This document shows positions 5,600 through 6,667 of a DNA stretch of 6,667 bases, in pieces. The stretch lies in assembly GCA_011523485.1 (NCBI GenBank), contig WTGR01000457.1, positions 1-6,667 on the forward strand, given 5' to 3'. The position numbers and the translations under genes are program-made. The notes under the pieces were generated by a model that made no database searches, was not told the DNA's origin, and worked only from the letters and a program-made list of their open reading frames with translations. Within the stretch, counting starts at the first letter, position 1. The number at the start of each line of letters is the position of its first letter. The DNA comes from Acidobacteriota bacterium (GTDB lineage: Bacteria > Acidobacteriota > Vicinamibacteria > Vicinamibacterales > UBA8438).

Positions 5600-6667
5600 T
5601 CATAGCGCGTTTCCCAACCCGAGATTCTCGCGCAGCGTGGGCCCGGCGTAGTCCTCGTGGTAGAGGCCGCGCCGCTGCAGCTCGGGCACCACGAGGCGCG
5701 CGAAATCCTCGTAGGCGCCCGGCATGTGGGTCGCGGCGAGCACGAAGCCGTCGCAGGCCCCGCCCTCGAACCATTCCGCCATCCGATCGGCGACGGCGGC
5801 GGGCGTGCCGACGAAATGCGGCATCTCGTTCACGGTGCCGCGCCGGCTGTAAGTCACGAAGTCCTCGACCGTCGGGTGCGGGTTGCCGCTCATAGTCACG
5901 ACCCGGTCGCGGATCGCCTGCAGGCCGCTGATGGAGGCCATCTCCTCGTCGCTGAAGGGCTCGCCCGCAGGCTTGGTCGCGAAGTCGTAGTTGAGCGCTT
6001 CTGAGAGCAGCGCCAGCGTGTCGATGGGCCGCGCGAGGCCGGCGATGAAGGCGGCCTTCTCCTCCGCCTCCGCCTGGGTTTCGGCGACCGTGACGTAGGC
6101 CGCCGGCGCCACGCGGCAGGTGTCCGGGTCGCGGCCGGCGGCAATCGCGGCATCGCGGGTCGCCGCGTAGGCCTTCCGTCCGAATTCCAGGGTGGGATAG
6201 ATCGCGAAGATCACGTCGGCCCAGCGTGCCGCGAACTGCCGCCCGCGCCCGCTCTGGCCGGCCTGGATCACGATGGGACGCCCCTGCGGTGTGCGCGGCA
6301 CGGTGAAAGGCCCGCGCGAGCGCAGGAAGCGGCCCTCGTGGTCGAGGCGGCTCACGCCTGCCGGGTCGGCGAAGACTCCCTGCTCCTTGTCGAGCACGAT
6401 GGCGCCCTCATCCCACGAATCCCAGTGGCCGAGCACCACCTCCATGAACTCGTCCGCGCGGTCGTAGCGCTCGTTGTGCTCGATCACCCTGTCCGCGCCG
6501 TAGTTCGCAGCCTCGGAATCGTTGAGCGAGGTCACCACGTTCCAGGCCGCCCGGCCGCCGCTCATGTGGTCGAGGGTGGAGAACATGCGCGCCACGTGGA
6601 ACGGCTGGTAGTAGGTGGTCGAGCAGGTGGCACCCAGGCCCAGCCGCGTGGTCGCAGCTCCCATCAG
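5600..6667 (-). CDS. NtaA/SnaA/DszA-family FMNH2-dependent monooxygenase (5' end outside window)
   Basis: The last 355 or so residues of a luciferase-like (LLM class) flavin monooxygenase are visible. The frame runs open through the right edge (a Leu codon precedes the first visible Met at 6664), so the N-terminal part, roughly 80-90 residues judging from family length, is missing. The Met at 6664 is internal. Signature blocks are RLGLGATCSTTYYQP, HMSGGRAAWNVVTS, ERYDRADEF, IVIQAGQSGRGRQFAARWADVIFA, FVGTPAAVADRM and, at the C-terminus, VPELQRRGLY and TLRENLGL. This is the nitrilotriacetate/EDTA/dibenzothiophene-sulfone monooxygenase group, which uses FMNH2 from a partner reductase to oxidatively cleave C-N or C-S bonds or open heterocycles. 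It is first visible gene of the three-gene operon. The reductase is not in the window. The group is secure; the substrate is not predictable. Confidence 0.9.
   Translation of the reverse strand: MMGAATTRLGLGATCSTTYYQPFHVARMFSTLDHMSGGRAAWNVVTSLNDSEAANYGADRVIEHNERYDRADEFMEVVLGHWDSWDEGAIVLDKEQGVFADPAGVSRLDHEGRFLRSRGPFTVPRTPQGRPIVIQAGQSGRGRQFAARWADVIFAIYPTLEFGRKAYAATRDAAIAAGRDPDTCRVAPAAYVTVAETQAEAEEKAAFIAGLARPIDTLALLSEALNYDFATKPAGEPFSDEEMASISGLQAIRDRVVTMSGNPHPTVEDFVTYSRRGTVNEMPHFVGTPAAVADRMAEWFEGGACDGFVLAATHMPGAYEDFARLVVPELQRRGLYHEDYAGPTLRENLGLGNAL

Noticed and set aside
4210..5895. 561-residue open frame on the plus strand
   Set aside because: It lies antisense to the HpaB-like gene and the end of the LLM gene, which have clear family motifs. 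Its translation is rich in Arg, Ala, Gly and His, with no recognisable domain, as expected for a GC-rich shadow frame.

Overview
The window is very G+C-rich, and its genes carry the strong third-position G/C bias of a high-GC proteobacterium. A composite palindromic repeat at the left end resembles the dispersed palindromic repeats common in Rhizobiales and related Alphaproteobacteria. With the protein families present, this points to an environmental alphaproteobacterium. That assignment is inference; no rRNA, tRNA or other phylogenetic marker is present.

Left part (1-2153), plus strand. A 119-bp repeat with inverted ends and two internal hairpins (37-155) is followed by a gene for a phytanoyl-CoA dioxygenase-like Fe(II)/2-oxoglutarate oxygenase (280-1230). 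The gap after it holds a decayed fragment that reads like the helix-turn-helix part of an IS630-family transposase (about 1268-1402). Next come a plausible sigma-70-type promoter (1426-1453) and a glutathione S-transferase-like gene (1494-2153).

Middle (2154-2917), plus strand. An unusually A+T-rich promoter with a 19-bp near-palindrome drives a two-gene type II toxin-antitoxin operon: a Phd/YefM-type antitoxin (2265-2507) and a VapC-like PIN-domain toxin (2504-2917), overlapping by 4 nt.

Right part (2942-6667), minus strand, convergent with the toxin-antitoxin operon. This is a tight three-gene operon read from the right edge leftward: an NtaA/SnaA/DszA-type flavin monooxygenase (its 5' end lies beyond the window), an HpaB-family flavin monooxygenase, and an enamidase-like amidohydrolase. 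Gaps are 7 nt and a 4-nt stop/start overlap. Two reduced-flavin monooxygenases followed by a cyclic-amide hydrolase suggest a catabolic route in which a ring, perhaps an N-heterocycle, is hydroxylated or opened oxidatively and then hydrolysed. The substrate cannot be read from the sequence. No flavin reductase, transporter or regulator for the pathway lies in the window.

The most notable signals are two active-site departures in this operon. The amidohydrolase has Gln in place of the first His of its metal-binding HxH motif and a Lys near where a bridging Glu is expected. The HpaB-like enzyme appears to have its catalytic-pocket Tyr and His exchanged (Tyr to His, His to Tyr). Together they suggest a non-canonical substrate or chemistry for the cluster.
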